Source: UBA927 sp964367095 (GTDB lineage Bacteria > Patescibacteriota > Microgenomatia > UBA10105 > UBA927). From it: 64,000 bases of DNA. The stretch is from the NCBI GenBank assembly GCA_964367095.1, contig CAYIXE010000001.1, forward strand, positions 20,511-84,510. Direction: 5' to 3'. The notes under the pieces were generated by a model. The model did no database searches. It was not told the origin of the DNA and was given only the letters and a program-made list of their open reading frames with translations. A program made the translations under genes and the position numbers. This document shows, in pieces, positions 18,454 to 28,067 of the stretch. Numbering within the stretch: position 1 is the first letter of the stretch; each line of letters starts with the position of its first letter.

Positions 18454-20780
18454 AATTCAAAGACATATTCATTGGGGCAGGAATAAGCATAATTCTTGTT
18501 TGTTTTCTTTTTTACAAATCTATTTTTTATGGGGCAATCCCGTTTCCCGGAGATTCTCTTCTTTCTCACTTCAAACCGTGGCAAGTTACTTCCTATGATG
18601 GCTATGGCGCTGGCGGCATACCAAATAAAGCACAATACCCAGATGTAATACGACAAATGTATCCTTGGCGAATAGAGGCTATACGCCAATGGAAAGAAGG
18701 AAATGTTCCACTTTGGAATCCCTATAGTTTTTCAGGCACTCCGCTTCTTGCCAATTTTCAATCAGCAAGTTTATACCCTTTCAATACCCTTTTTCTTTTC
18801 TTACGCGAGACAACTGCATGGACCGTACTTATAGCATTGCAGCCCTTACTCGCAATCTTTTTTACATTCCTCTATTTACGTATCATGAAGCTAAGCATTC
18901 TCGCTTCTCTATTTGGTGGGATATCGTACGGCATAAGCGGATTTATGACCGTATGGCTGGAGTACAACACGGTCGGACACATTATGGCGTGGTTTCCGTT
19001 AGCACTTTATGCAATTGAACATTTTAACCCCACATTGCTCACTATTTCAATCACTCTTTCATTACTATCAGGTCATCCGCAAGTCGCACTCTATGCTATT
19101 TTATTTACCTCCATATACGCAGCTTTTCGATTACAAGGAAAGAATAAACTCTATGCACTTCTCTCACTTTTTGTAGGATTTGGCATTTCAGCCGTCCAAC
19201 TTGTCCCCGGTATTGAGCTTTTAAGTGTCGCCGCGCGAGCTAATCACTCTTATGAACAAATGATGAAAACCATACTCATCCAGCCATGGCAAATACTCAT
19301 GGCTTTTTTTCCAAATCTTTATGGCAATCCTGTTTCTCGCACGTATTGGCCGTTAGACACTTATGTAGGAAAAGTAACGTCCATAGGTCTTATTCCATTA
19401 TTTTTTCTTCTTTCTTCGATACGACTCTATAAAGAGTCTCTCATACGTTTTTATGCTCTTTCAATACTTTTTCTTGGCATATACATTACAGCAAATCCTA
19501 TCACAGCCCTCCTCTACTCATTCTCAATTCCTATCATATCGTCAAGCAGCCCGACGCTTTCAATATTTATATTTTCATTTTGCTTATCAGTACTTGCAGC
19601 TTTCGGCGTCGATTTGTGGATACAAGAAACACATAGTGTCAAAAAGCTTATCATTCGGGCAATTGAAGTATGTGCAGGAATACTTATCATCGCAAGCATC
19701 TTTATGCTTCTTCCGTCGCTTAAAACCCATGCGTCGGTCGCTCTCCGTGCACTTTTTTATGGCGGCGCTATTTCCGCATTAACCGTATGTATCTTTTACA
19801 TTGCCATTCGTTATAAAAAATGGATGATCCCAATACTGTGGATTCTTTTGGCAATTCATTTTTTTGATCTCTCGTACGCATTTTTCAAGTTTAACCCGTT
19901 TGTCCCAACGTCATATATGTATCCTGACCATACCGTGAGCGATTACCTCAAAAGTCAAAAAAAACCGATGCGGTTTTGGGGGTATGGCACTGCGGCGATT
20001 GACGCAAATATTCCGACACTCTGGCGAGTTTACTCTCCCAATGGCTATGATCCACTGTATCCTAAATGGTACGGCGAATTTATAGGCGCGTCCAAAGACG
20101 GCAAGCTTCTTCGTTTATTTGGAAATAATAATCGCTCTGATGCGACCATTGCATCCGGATTTGGTGAGGCTGACTTTCAAGACAATACCTACCGAAAACA
20201 AATTCTTCGCTCACTTGGTGTTTCCCTTATCATTGATAGACAAGAAAACGGCACGAGTGAAAAAACATTCCCGCCAAAAAATTATTCACTCACCACCGTT
20301 TCAGATTGGCGTGTATTTACCGATATTGACGCACCACTAATTGTTAGGATAGCAACTAGATCAAGCGTTGCCAACACAAAAGAAGATTTTGAACGGATAT
20401 TTTTTCATCCATCCTTTAACCCAAAAGCAGATGTCATTGTTTCTGATCCCGCCATACCAACTCTTAGCGGAAATGGGAGTGTAGAAATGAATATCTATTC
20501 TCCAAATTTCATACAAGCAACAACAAAAACGAAAGGGATTACCATGCTTGTAATCGCAGACACCTACTACAAAGGATGGAACGCGTATATTGATAAAAAC
20601 CCTGCTCCCTTATATCGCGTGAACTGGACTATGAATGGGATATTGCTTCCCGAAGGCGACCATACGATCGACTTTTTGTATGAACCTATCTCTTTCACCA
20701 TAGGATTATGGGCATCAGCCTTGTCATTGGGGTTATTAGTTGGTATCGTCGTATTCACACACCAAAAAAGGAAGCAATGA
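18450..20780 (+). CDS. YfhO-family polytopic membrane protein
   Basis: A 776-residue membrane protein of the YfhO family. The first extracytoplasmic region has FPGDSLLSHFKPW, then QMYPWRIEAIRQW and PLWNPYSFSGTPLLANFQ, the family signature. About a dozen helices follow. The C-terminal half contains a large soluble portion (SPNGYDPLYPKWYGEF; ADTYYKGWNAYIDKNP; GDHTIDFLYEP) and a terminal helix. Bacillus YfhO is needed for glycosylation of lipoteichoic acid, and the family is viewed as GT-C-like. Paralogues at 25902 and 29100. ATGA overlaps at both ends couple it to its neighbours. Confidence 0.8.
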   Translation: MKFKDIFIGAGISIILVCFLFYKSIFYGAIPFPGDSLLSHFKPWQVTSYDGYGAGGIPNKAQYPDVIRQMYPWRIEAIRQWKEGNVPLWNPYSFSGTPLLANFQSASLYPFNTLFLFLRETTAWTVLIALQPLLAIFFTFLYLRIMKLSILASLFGGISYGISGFMTVWLEYNTVGHIMAWFPLALYAIEHFNPTLLTISITLSLLSGHPQVALYAILFTSIYAAFRLQGKNKLYALLSLFVGFGISAVQLVPGIELLSVAARANHSYEQMMKTILIQPWQILMAFFPNLYGNPVSRTYWPLDTYVGKVTSIGLIPLFFLLSSIRLYKESLIRFYALSILFLGIYITANPITALLYSFSIPIISSSSPTLSIFIFSFCLSVLAAFGVDLWIQETHSVKKLIIRAIEVCAGILIIASIFMLLPSLKTHASVALRALFYGGAISALTVCIFYIAIRYKKWMIPILWILLAIHFFDLSYAFFKFNPFVPTSYMYPDHTVSDYLKSQKKPMRFWGYGTAAIDANIPTLWRVYSPNGYDPLYPKWYGEFIGASKDGKLLRLFGNNNRSDATIASGFGEADFQDNTYRKQILRSLGVSLIIDRQENGTSEKTFPPKNYSLTTVSDWRVFTDIDAPLIVRIATRSSVANTKEDFERIFFHPSFNPKADVIVSDPAIPTLSGNGSVEMNIYSPNFIQATTKTKGITMLVIADTYYKGWNAYIDKNPAPLYRVNWTMNGILLPEGDHTIDFLYEPISFTIGLWASALSLGLLVGIVVFTHQKRKQ

Positions 20781-22414
20781 AATCCATCCATAAAATACTC
20801 TTTACCCTCATCATCCTCTTTGCTTCTTTTTTACGACTGTATGATCTCTCAAGTATTCCGGCGGGCGTTAATAGGGATGAAGCAAGTATAGGATATACCG
20901 CGTACTCAATCCTTCAAACTGGAAAAGATGAATATGGAAAGCGGTTGCCCCTCTCGTTTGAATCATTTGGAGATTGGAAGCTTCCATTATATATATATAC
21001 AACTATCCCTTTTGTGAAGGTTTTAGGCCTTACAGAGTTGAGCGTCAGGCTTCCCTCCGCACTCGCCGGCATATTCACCATTGGCGCATTATTTGCACTG
21101 GTGCGCGTCTTGTTTGCAAACATCCCGCTTGCTCTTCTTTCTTCATTTATCTTAAGCATCATGCCATGGCATATACATATATCGCGGGTTGAAAGTGAAT
21201 CAAACATCGCAATACTTTTCGTGACCCTTGCAACAATCTTGTTTTTAAAAGCTCTTACGTACAAACGTACGATATTTCTTACAATATCAGGCGTTCTTTT
21301 TGCACTTACCTACTACACCTATCATGGAAATCATATATTTACGACACTCTTTGCTTTAGGGCTTATTTTCCTGTACCGAGATGAAGTATTTCGCATTCCA
21401 AAATGGTTTGTGAGCGCGGGGGTATCTTTAGCACTTGTCGCGATAATCTTATCGTTTACACTCTTTAGTGCTAATAAAACAAAAATATCCGGTATAGGAA
21501 TATTTGGCGATCCGACAATTGTTCATACAAAAATTGAACTTGTTCGCCTATCCCACGCCAACCCGTCCGCATTATTTTCGAGGCTGTTGCATAACAAGCC
21601 CATATACGCACTTTCTACCATAACGCAAAATTATCTCAAATCATATTCACCTGAATTTCTTTTTATCACGGGCGGCAAAAATCATGCTCACAACATACAA
21701 GGGTATGGAAATATGCATCCTATAGAAAGCATCTTTCTTCTCTTGGGTCTATGCTTTGTCCTGACCCAAATAAAAAAGAAAAAATATTTACTCATCCTTT
21801 GGTGGCTACTTGCAGCTGGAGTCGCTCCAGCAATTACCAAAGACGCGCCACACTCCAATCGCATGTTTGCCGTGGTTCCCGCACTATCTATTCTTGTGGC
21901 CCTCGGTATCCAGCAAGCGCAAACTTTCATTCAAGGAAATAAGAAATTGCTTTTCTCTGTCATCGTTGGTTTTCTCTACGCTTGGTCGCTTTTAGTGTAT
22001 AAAGACGCATACTTTATTCACTTTCCCTACGAAGAAGCTCAATATTGGGGCTCAAGCTACAAACAACTCTCTGTCATCGTGAATAAACCTGAGTACAAAG
22101 ATAAAAATATTATTATTTCTACTCCTCAAGAGTCTCCCTATATTTATATGCTCTTTTATGGAAACTATGTTCCAGCGCTTTATCAAAAACAGGCGATACG
22201 ATATCCAATCTCTTCCGACGGATTTACCGATGTGAAAGCGTTTGGAAGATTCACATTTCGCGCTATTGATTGGGGCAGCGATATCAATTTACCAAACACA
22301 CTTTTGATCACAAAAGCCAACGAAGCACCATCATCTTTATCGTCTAAAATAGTCAATACTATCTCTCTACCAAATGGGCAAGCTCACTTTGTTGTCATTG
22401 ATACCAATAAATAA
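20777..22414 (+). CDS. ArnT/PMT-like GT-C glycosyltransferase
   Basis: About 545 residues from ATG 20777. This start overlaps the YfhO stop (ATGA 20777-20780) and follows a Shine-Dalgarno-like GGAAG within the upstream gene. The open frame back to 20708 has no such support. The catalytic-type motif is VNRDEASIGYTAYSIL (31-46), then GKDEYGKRLPL and SFGDWKLPLYIY. MPWHIHISRVESESNIA is the conserved following segment. The C-terminal soluble part has QESPYIYMLFYGNYVP. Followed three bases later by a paralogue, forming a tandem pair. Confidence 0.82.
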   Translation: MKSIHKILFTLIILFASFLRLYDLSSIPAGVNRDEASIGYTAYSILQTGKDEYGKRLPLSFESFGDWKLPLYIYTTIPFVKVLGLTELSVRLPSALAGIFTIGALFALVRVLFANIPLALLSSFILSIMPWHIHISRVESESNIAILFVTLATILFLKALTYKRTIFLTISGVLFALTYYTYHGNHIFTTLFALGLIFLYRDEVFRIPKWFVSAGVSLALVAIILSFTLFSANKTKISGIGIFGDPTIVHTKIELVRLSHANPSALFSRLLHNKPIYALSTITQNYLKSYSPEFLFITGGKNHAHNIQGYGNMHPIESIFLLLGLCFVLTQIKKKKYLLILWWLLAAGVAPAITKDAPHSNRMFAVVPALSILVALGIQQAQTFIQGNKKLLFSVIVGFLYAWSLLVYKDAYFIHFPYEEAQYWGSSYKQLSVIVNKPEYKDKNIIISTPQESPYIYMLFYGNYVPALYQKQAIRYPISSDGFTDVKAFGRFTFRAIDWGSDINLPNTLLITKANEAPSSLSSKIVNTISLPNGQAHFVVIDTNK

Positions 22415-22417
22415 TTA

Positions 22418-24088
22418 ATGAACCGAACGAAACAAACATTTTTTGCACTTTTTGCAGTCTTAGTACTCGGATCTTTTTTACGTTTCTTTCACCTCACGAC
22501 AGTCCCTCCTTCACTCTCACACGACGAAGTAGCAATCGCGTATAACGCATACTCAATACTTAAAACCGGCAAGGATGAATACGGCAAGCCGTACCCATTA
22601 CTTTTCCGATCTTTTGATGATTACAAATTATCAGGTATGGTGTATGCAAGCATCCCTGCAGTAGCACTCTTTGGTAAAACCGCTATGGGCGCGCGCTTTA
22701 CTTCAGCTTTTTTGGGGTCACTTACCATACTCTTCGTCTATCTATTAGTCGTTGAGCTGATGGCAAATAATCAGTCGCGCTCGGGCTATCGGCAGATCCA
22801 TAATCCGCATCTTTATGCCTTAACATCCGCTTTTTTCTTTGTTATATCCCCATGGCACATAAACTTTTCCCGACAATTATTTGAATCAAATGGTGCACTC
22901 TTTTTCATCACACTCGCAACATATTTATTACTAAAGTCACAAAAAACTATTTACTTTCTCATGCTCTCATCATTCCTTTTTGGAATATCCGTTTACTTTT
23001 ATTATTCTGTCCGACTTGTAATCCCATTTATCATCCTTGCATATTTTCTCGTTAATAAAAAACAACTACTCTTAAACAAAACCATAGTAATCATATCGGC
23101 AATCATATTTCTTATAAGCGTCTTCCCTGTGGCAAGACTCATGTTTTCCAAAGAAGGACTTGAACGAGTAAACATAGTAAGTCTTGTGAACGACCCAAAT
23201 TATTATAAATGGAAGGATATATTCATACAGCGGTATGCAAAAAATCAAAACATACTCAATAAAATATTTTTTAACCAAAAAACAGCGCTTGTTATGACCG
23301 CTTTTGATAATTACTGGAAAAATATGTCACCGCTTCATGTTTTTTCTAATGGCACAACAACGTACGGATTACAGCACCCGTTTGAAATCCCCTTTATTTT
23401 TATCGGCATTCTCTTTTTGGTAACGTATCCTAATCCTTTTAAATGGGTATTGATCGCTTGGTTTGCTGCGGCATTTTTGCCGGGAGCCCTGAGTACCAAT
23501 CAACCCAATGCGCTTAGAACACTTCTGGGGAGTCCATTTCTCTCGATATGCTCAGGAATAGGAGCTGTTGAGCTATTTTTTTCAGTGAAAAAAAGCAAAC
23601 GTTTTCGATTCGGCATCGTACCATTTGGTCTGCTTTTCATCTTTTTCTTCTACGCGTTTTATCAGTCTTATTTCATCGTCAATCCTACACGCAATTCTCT
23701 CGCATTTGCCGACGGCTACGAACAGATGATCAGCTACGTCAAATCCCATGAGACACAATATGATCGAGTCGTCATCTCCGGCTACTATTGGCGACCCTAT
23801 ATTTTTATGCTTTATTGGGGAGACACCGATTCTACGCTCTTTCAACGTGAAGGCACAAGAAGCGGATGGGGCAAATATGTATTTACCGGAGCCGAGTGGG
23901 ATAAAAACGAAATCTTTCTTAAAGACCCTTTATACGACCCCAAACAACTCATGGGTAAAGCATCTGATAAAACGCTGTTTATACTTGCCTCTCCTGAATA
24001 TGAAAATAATCTCCAACGCTACAAACTTATCGAAAAAATATCCGGAAGACACGCTCCGTCAGTATTTGTGGCAGTTTTAGCAACGTAA
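22418..24088 (+). CDS. ArnT/PMT-like GT-C glycosyltransferase
   Basis: A 556-residue member of the same family as the gene before it. SLSHDEVAIAYNAYSIL (32-48), GKDEYGKPYPLLF and SFDDYKLSGMVY form the first loop. SPWHINFSRQLFESNGA follows. The C-terminal soluble portion has GYYWRPYIFMLYWGD. Last gene of the plus-strand island, ending 14 bases from the converging methyltransferase gene. No clear intrinsic terminator is seen between them. Substrate unknown. Confidence 0.82.
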   Translation: MNRTKQTFFALFAVLVLGSFLRFFHLTTVPPSLSHDEVAIAYNAYSILKTGKDEYGKPYPLLFRSFDDYKLSGMVYASIPAVALFGKTAMGARFTSAFLGSLTILFVYLLVVELMANNQSRSGYRQIHNPHLYALTSAFFFVISPWHINFSRQLFESNGALFFITLATYLLLKSQKTIYFLMLSSFLFGISVYFYYSVRLVIPFIILAYFLVNKKQLLLNKTIVIISAIIFLISVFPVARLMFSKEGLERVNIVSLVNDPNYYKWKDIFIQRYAKNQNILNKIFFNQKTALVMTAFDNYWKNMSPLHVFSNGTTTYGLQHPFEIPFIFIGILFLVTYPNPFKWVLIAWFAAAFLPGALSTNQPNALRTLLGSPFLSICSGIGAVELFFSVKKSKRFRFGIVPFGLLFIFFFYAFYQSYFIVNPTRNSLAFADGYEQMISYVKSHETQYDRVVISGYYWRPYIFMLYWGDTDSTLFQREGTRSGWGKYVFTGAEWDKNEIFLKDPLYDPKQLMGKASDKTLFILASPEYENNLQRYKLIEKISGRHAPSVFVAVLAT

Positions 24089-24102
24089 ATTACGTTTCAC
24101 GA

Positions 24103-24972
24103 TTACCCACGTCTTTTTTGAGCAATAACGACCATATTATCCATCATAGGAATATACACAGGCAGCCGGGCAAGGAAAGTGTTACCAATCAACGTATAAA
24201 GAAATGCTGCCAGCTTACTCTCCCCCGTAGTTCTACCAAGATGCAACACATATCCTAAACTTAACCACTTGCCGATCCTATACCATTTCATGGGCTTTAA
24301 ACCTGCCTTGTGAAGGGCAACAGTCATATTTTCGCGATTAAAAAAGAACAAATGCTGGGGAGGGATAAAAAATGTCCATCGACGCCCAAAAATCTTTGCG
24401 GCAAAACTTTTCGCATCTCCTGTGGCGATAATCATGACCCCATCATCCGCAAGATAATTTGTAAGTTGTTTCATATCGCCAATTGGATCGGATAAATGTT
24501 CAAATACATCAAATAGGCTAATCACATCAAATGATTTCGCCTTGTATAAAACCTCTGTAATCAACCCTTGTTTAATTCGTTTGTCTCCAACAAGTTTTTT
24601 TGCTTCCGAAACGGCGTGTTCTGACGCGTCAAATCCATAAGCCTCATATCCATTCTGTACAGCAAGCTCTACCGCATACCCATACGCACATCCCACATCA
24701 AGAAACATGCCTGTTGATTTTTGTGATTTGATGAATCGCAAAAATTTCAAAAGATTTTTTGTGATGTACGCTTTATCTCTCCCATAATCAGCATACGCAC
24801 TTCTTGTAGGGTCACCGGTAAAGTAACCTCGAGAATAATGTTTGTGAACAAATGATTGGTATTTTTCGAGAAGATCAGTCCGAATTAACCCGCAGTGCGT
24901 ACACTTATACAAGTCGTACCCATTTTTATGAAGATACATATCTGTCGGTGAACCGCAAAGATAGCACTTCAT
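24103..24972 (-). CDS. Class I SAM-dependent methyltransferase with N-terminal zinc-ribbon
   Basis: A 289-residue methyltransferase. The first 35 residues hold two CxxC pairs (CYLCGSP and CTHCGL), a likely zinc ribbon. The Rossmann core has the SAM motif LDVGCAYGYAVELA at about 90-103 and DVISLFDVFEHLSDP as motif IV. This architecture (Methyltransf_23 type) is frequent in polysaccharide clusters, where it methylates sugars or lipid-linked intermediates; the exact target is unknown. The start overlaps the stop of the preceding GT2 gene (ATGA 24969-24972). Confidence 0.82.
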   Translation of the reverse strand: MKCYLCGSPTDMYLHKNGYDLYKCTHCGLIRTDLLEKYQSFVHKHYSRGYFTGDPTRSAYADYGRDKAYITKNLLKFLRFIKSQKSTGMFLDVGCAYGYAVELAVQNGYEAYGFDASEHAVSEAKKLVGDKRIKQGLITEVLYKAKSFDVISLFDVFEHLSDPIGDMKQLTNYLADDGVMIIATGDAKSFAAKIFGRRWTFFIPPQHLFFFNRENMTVALHKAGLKPMKWYRIGKWLSLGYVLHLGRTTGESKLAAFLYTLIGNTFLARLPVYIPMMDNMVVIAQKRRG

Positions 24973-25892
24973 ATGCGTAGAGAGAGCTCACCATCAGTAC
25001 GAGTCCATAGCTGCATCGCCTTTTTACGCGACGAAAGAACATGCGGCAATTGAAATACCGCGTCAATAAATCCCACAATCATCATAAAATCTCCTCGAAA
25101 TAAAGACTGAAATAATCGGATTGGCGTCCAAACCATATAAGAAAATAGTATACGCGAATCAGAGAGATTCTTCCATATAAAGAAAAACTGATTACGATAT
25201 GCTATCCGATTCACATCAAAAGTTGAATAACTTGTTTTTATCTTTCCCTCATCATGAAAATGTCCGACAATACTTTTCGGTTCAAATAACGTTTGAAACC
25301 CAGCCTTTCTTGCTGTATACGAAAGATCTATATCTTCCCAATAAAAGGGATTGTACAACGTGTCCATGCCGCCAATTTCATCCCACATCGACTTTCTGTA
25401 CGCCCCACTCCCGCCGGACACCCATGCCGTCTTTCCCTTAGTCACATTGGCTTTACTGTGAATGAAATATCCTTTTTCCCACCATGCCAGCCCCCTCCCG
25501 CGTTCTACAATGCCCTCTTTCTCATGACTTCTCTCTAAGCATCCTACTGCAAATACGCTCGGGTCATCAAAATGCGGCAAGAGTGCATCCAAAAAATTCT
25601 TCGTCGGCCGCACATCAGTATTTAATAAAACTACAATATCGCCTGCAGCGCGTGCCACACAACTATTGACGTTTCCGGAAAATCCTTGCTGTTTTCTGTT
25701 TATAACAACATTCACATCAGGAAATTTTTCCTTTAGCATCAAAACTGAGCCATCAGTCGATGCATCATCAGCGACTATAATCTCAGCACCATGGGACGCA
25801 AGAATAACTTCGTCAAGATTCTTTAGAAGTAATGCCTCCCCATTCCAGTTAGGCAAGACGATACTGACACTATATTTTCCTATTTTTTTCAT
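24969..25892 (-). CDS. Glycosyltransferase family 2 (rhamnosyltransferase-like)
   Basis: A 307-residue GT-A transferase. VSIVLPNWNGEALL, ADDASTDGSV and LLNTDVRP are the nucleotide- and metal-binding elements. WVSGGSGAYRKSMWDEIGG and FYWEDIDLSYTARKAGF give the conserved acceptor-side ED motif of WbbL/rhamnosyltransferase-like proteins. A C-terminal amphipathic segment may associate with the membrane. dTDP-rhamnose genes later in the window make rhamnose a plausible but unproven donor. Ten bases separate it from the preceding YfhO-like gene. Confidence 0.86.
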   Translation of the reverse strand: MKKIGKYSVSIVLPNWNGEALLLKNLDEVILASHGAEIIVADDASTDGSVLMLKEKFPDVNVVINRKQQGFSGNVNSCVARAAGDIVVLLNTDVRPTKNFLDALLPHFDDPSVFAVGCLERSHEKEGIVERGRGLAWWEKGYFIHSKANVTKGKTAWVSGGSGAYRKSMWDEIGGMDTLYNPFYWEDIDLSYTARKAGFQTLFEPKSIVGHFHDEGKIKTSYSTFDVNRIAYRNQFFFIWKNLSDSRILFSYMVWTPIRLFQSLFRGDFMMIVGFIDAVFQLPHVLSSRKKAMQLWTRTDGELSLRI

Positions 25893-25901
25893 AAACGTAT
25901 A

Positions 25902-28067
25902 TTACAACGGTCTAAACGATAATTTTACCGTATGCTCTCCTTTTGGCACCTCTATTGCTTGAAATAAAGTGTTGGTTCTTTTAACTGGCGTACTTTTGCC
26001 GTCAACCAATGCATGCCAACCCGTATCGTATCTATTAAGGATTACCAAAAGTCGCGTGGTATATGAAACTGTGTTTATTATTAACGCATTATCAGAGTAG
26101 TACTCAATAGAGGCAAACTCACTTTTTAATGCTATTGGCTCTGTCACATCCTCAATGGGGGCAAGATATACTCGATTCAAGCCTTTATTGTATTGATACA
26201 CTTTTGTTTCACCTTCTTCAAACACTTTCACAAAATCAGGATTATTTATCTCAACGAATGACAATACGTATCGGATATTTAAATATGGAAGTTTTGGATT
26301 AGTAAGATCATGAAGGGTGAATATCCGCTGAAGTGCTGTTGTTTGAGAATTATCTCCATAGAGAAATGATCGATAATCATTAGGATATAGCGGATCATAT
26401 CCTTCAATACTCTCTATCCCAAAGTAGCCGCTGGTGTTTGGCGGCAGAATCCTATCATCCATGCTCATGACGCGAAATGGCTTTTTCTGCGCTTGTAAAA
26501 ATGAAATTGTTTTCGTCAGCGGAAAAAAATATTCTCTTGGATTAAATGGTGTAAATTTCCAACCAAATCGAAACAAATCAAGAATAGAAAGCAAAATAAT
26601 TATTGCGATAAACACACGCCCATCCAACCTCTTGACCAACCTTTTAATCCAAAGTAACCCTCCAAAACCAATCAATAATACAAGAGGGACCATAAGATTG
26701 CGCTTTGCAACCGCAAGATTTGTAAGCATTAAAGTATCATTTGTGGTGCTTCTGATAACCAATACACCTATAAGGATAATTAAAAATACTATTGAAATAA
26801 TGCTATACGATCTCATCAATCTTGAAAGCTTCTTTGTAAACAACGCCTCAAGACCAAACGCCGCCAAGATGGAAAGCGACAAATCAACGAGTACCAATAA
26901 CCTTGTCGGTTGTAATGACGAAAAAATTGGGATACTCATACTGTAGATCGCATGAGTCACTGGACTCTCAATCATCAAGATGAGGGAAGCGATCAAAACG
27001 ACGCTCCAAAATGTCGCTACCCCTCCCAAAAAAATGGAAGAGACTGCCAAGACAAGCGGAACAATTCCTATATATCCTATGAATTCACCATAATTCCATA
27101 CGCCCCAATAATTAAGTGTCGCCGGATTTCCAAAAAAATCAGGTGCAATAAACTGCACTAAATGTTGCACAGGCAACAACCAGCCAGGTATGTTTGACAG
27201 ATCAACAGGTATTGATCGTGCAGTCTCAAGATAAAATCGTGCGAAAGGCACCCATACGACTGACGATGTAAGAAATGCTACTGCAAGCGATACGATGATA
27301 TGTGTTATGAGACGTGTTCGCCCTGCTATACCCCAAAAGCGATACATTCCATACAAAAGTGCTACAAAAAATCCATAGAGCGCAATCTGCACATGCCCTG
27401 AAACAATCAATAATGCACCCGATAATCCGAGCCATACAGAAGAAACAATGATGCGAAACCATGACGTTTTTTTATCCTCAAGAAGTATTTTCGACTTATC
27501 AATCCTATAAAGAAGCAGAGGAATAAGACCTGCTGTCCATACAATAGTTCCCCATGTAAGCCACGCTATTGAGAATCCGCAAAATGTCCATACGACCGCA
27601 CCAAAATATGCACTCGTTTGCGACAGTTTCAAATTACCAAGATACAGATATAAAAATAATGCCCCAAAAAATGACTGCACTATAATAACGAGAATCCACG
27701 CGACGGGAAAGTCAAAAAATCTAAAAAGAACATTTGCAGGTTGATACGCGCCAGCTTGAATGTTTGCCGCAAGTGGTGTTCCCAAAAATGAATACGGATT
27801 CCATCCCGGCATCTCGCCTTTATTCCATTGGTCCATTGCTATTTTTCGCCATGGAATTTGCTGACGCACAGGATCAGTGATAAGAAAGTTTTTAAACGGT
27901 ACGCCTCTTGGGTTTTTTGTAGCATACAAATCGCGCCATGGATGAAAGAGACCGACAAGCGTATCTGTAGGGCTGGGAATAAATCCATAAAAAACACTTT
28001 TATAAAAAAATCCTACCACCGTCAGAATAATAATGCTTATTGGAAGTAAGAATAAAAGTCGTTTCAT
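25902..28067 (-). CDS. YfhO-family polytopic membrane protein
   Basis: A 721-residue YfhO paralogue. SPTDTLVGLFHPWRDLY, QQIPWRKIAMDQW and PGWNPYSFLGTPLAANIQ mark the first loop. Then a GNPATLNYWGVWNYGEFIGY segment and about a dozen helices. The soluble C-terminal part has FGIESIEGYDPLYPNDY and RYDTGWHALVDGKSTP, with a final GEHTVKLSFRPL and no clear last helix, so it ends slightly earlier than its paralogues. The lost terminal helix is the one structural difference. ATGA overlap with the upstream GT4 gene. Confidence 0.8.
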   Translation of the reverse strand: MKRLLFLLPISIIILTVVGFFYKSVFYGFIPSPTDTLVGLFHPWRDLYATKNPRGVPFKNFLITDPVRQQIPWRKIAMDQWNKGEMPGWNPYSFLGTPLAANIQAGAYQPANVLFRFFDFPVAWILVIIVQSFFGALFLYLYLGNLKLSQTSAYFGAVVWTFCGFSIAWLTWGTIVWTAGLIPLLLYRIDKSKILLEDKKTSWFRIIVSSVWLGLSGALLIVSGHVQIALYGFFVALLYGMYRFWGIAGRTRLITHIIVSLAVAFLTSSVVWVPFARFYLETARSIPVDLSNIPGWLLPVQHLVQFIAPDFFGNPATLNYWGVWNYGEFIGYIGIVPLVLAVSSIFLGGVATFWSVVLIASLILMIESPVTHAIYSMSIPIFSSLQPTRLLVLVDLSLSILAAFGLEALFTKKLSRLMRSYSIISIVFLIILIGVLVIRSTTNDTLMLTNLAVAKRNLMVPLVLLIGFGGLLWIKRLVKRLDGRVFIAIIILLSILDLFRFGWKFTPFNPREYFFPLTKTISFLQAQKKPFRVMSMDDRILPPNTSGYFGIESIEGYDPLYPNDYRSFLYGDNSQTTALQRIFTLHDLTNPKLPYLNIRYVLSFVEINNPDFVKVFEEGETKVYQYNKGLNRVYLAPIEDVTEPIALKSEFASIEYYSDNALIINTVSYTTRLLVILNRYDTGWHALVDGKSTPVKRTNTLFQAIEVPKGEHTVKLSFRPL

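Noticed and set aside
24076..24092. Inverted repeat AACGTAA-A-TTACGTT near the convergent gene ends
   Set aside because: The loop would be a single base and the stem is AT-rich, so it cannot form a useful terminator hairpin.
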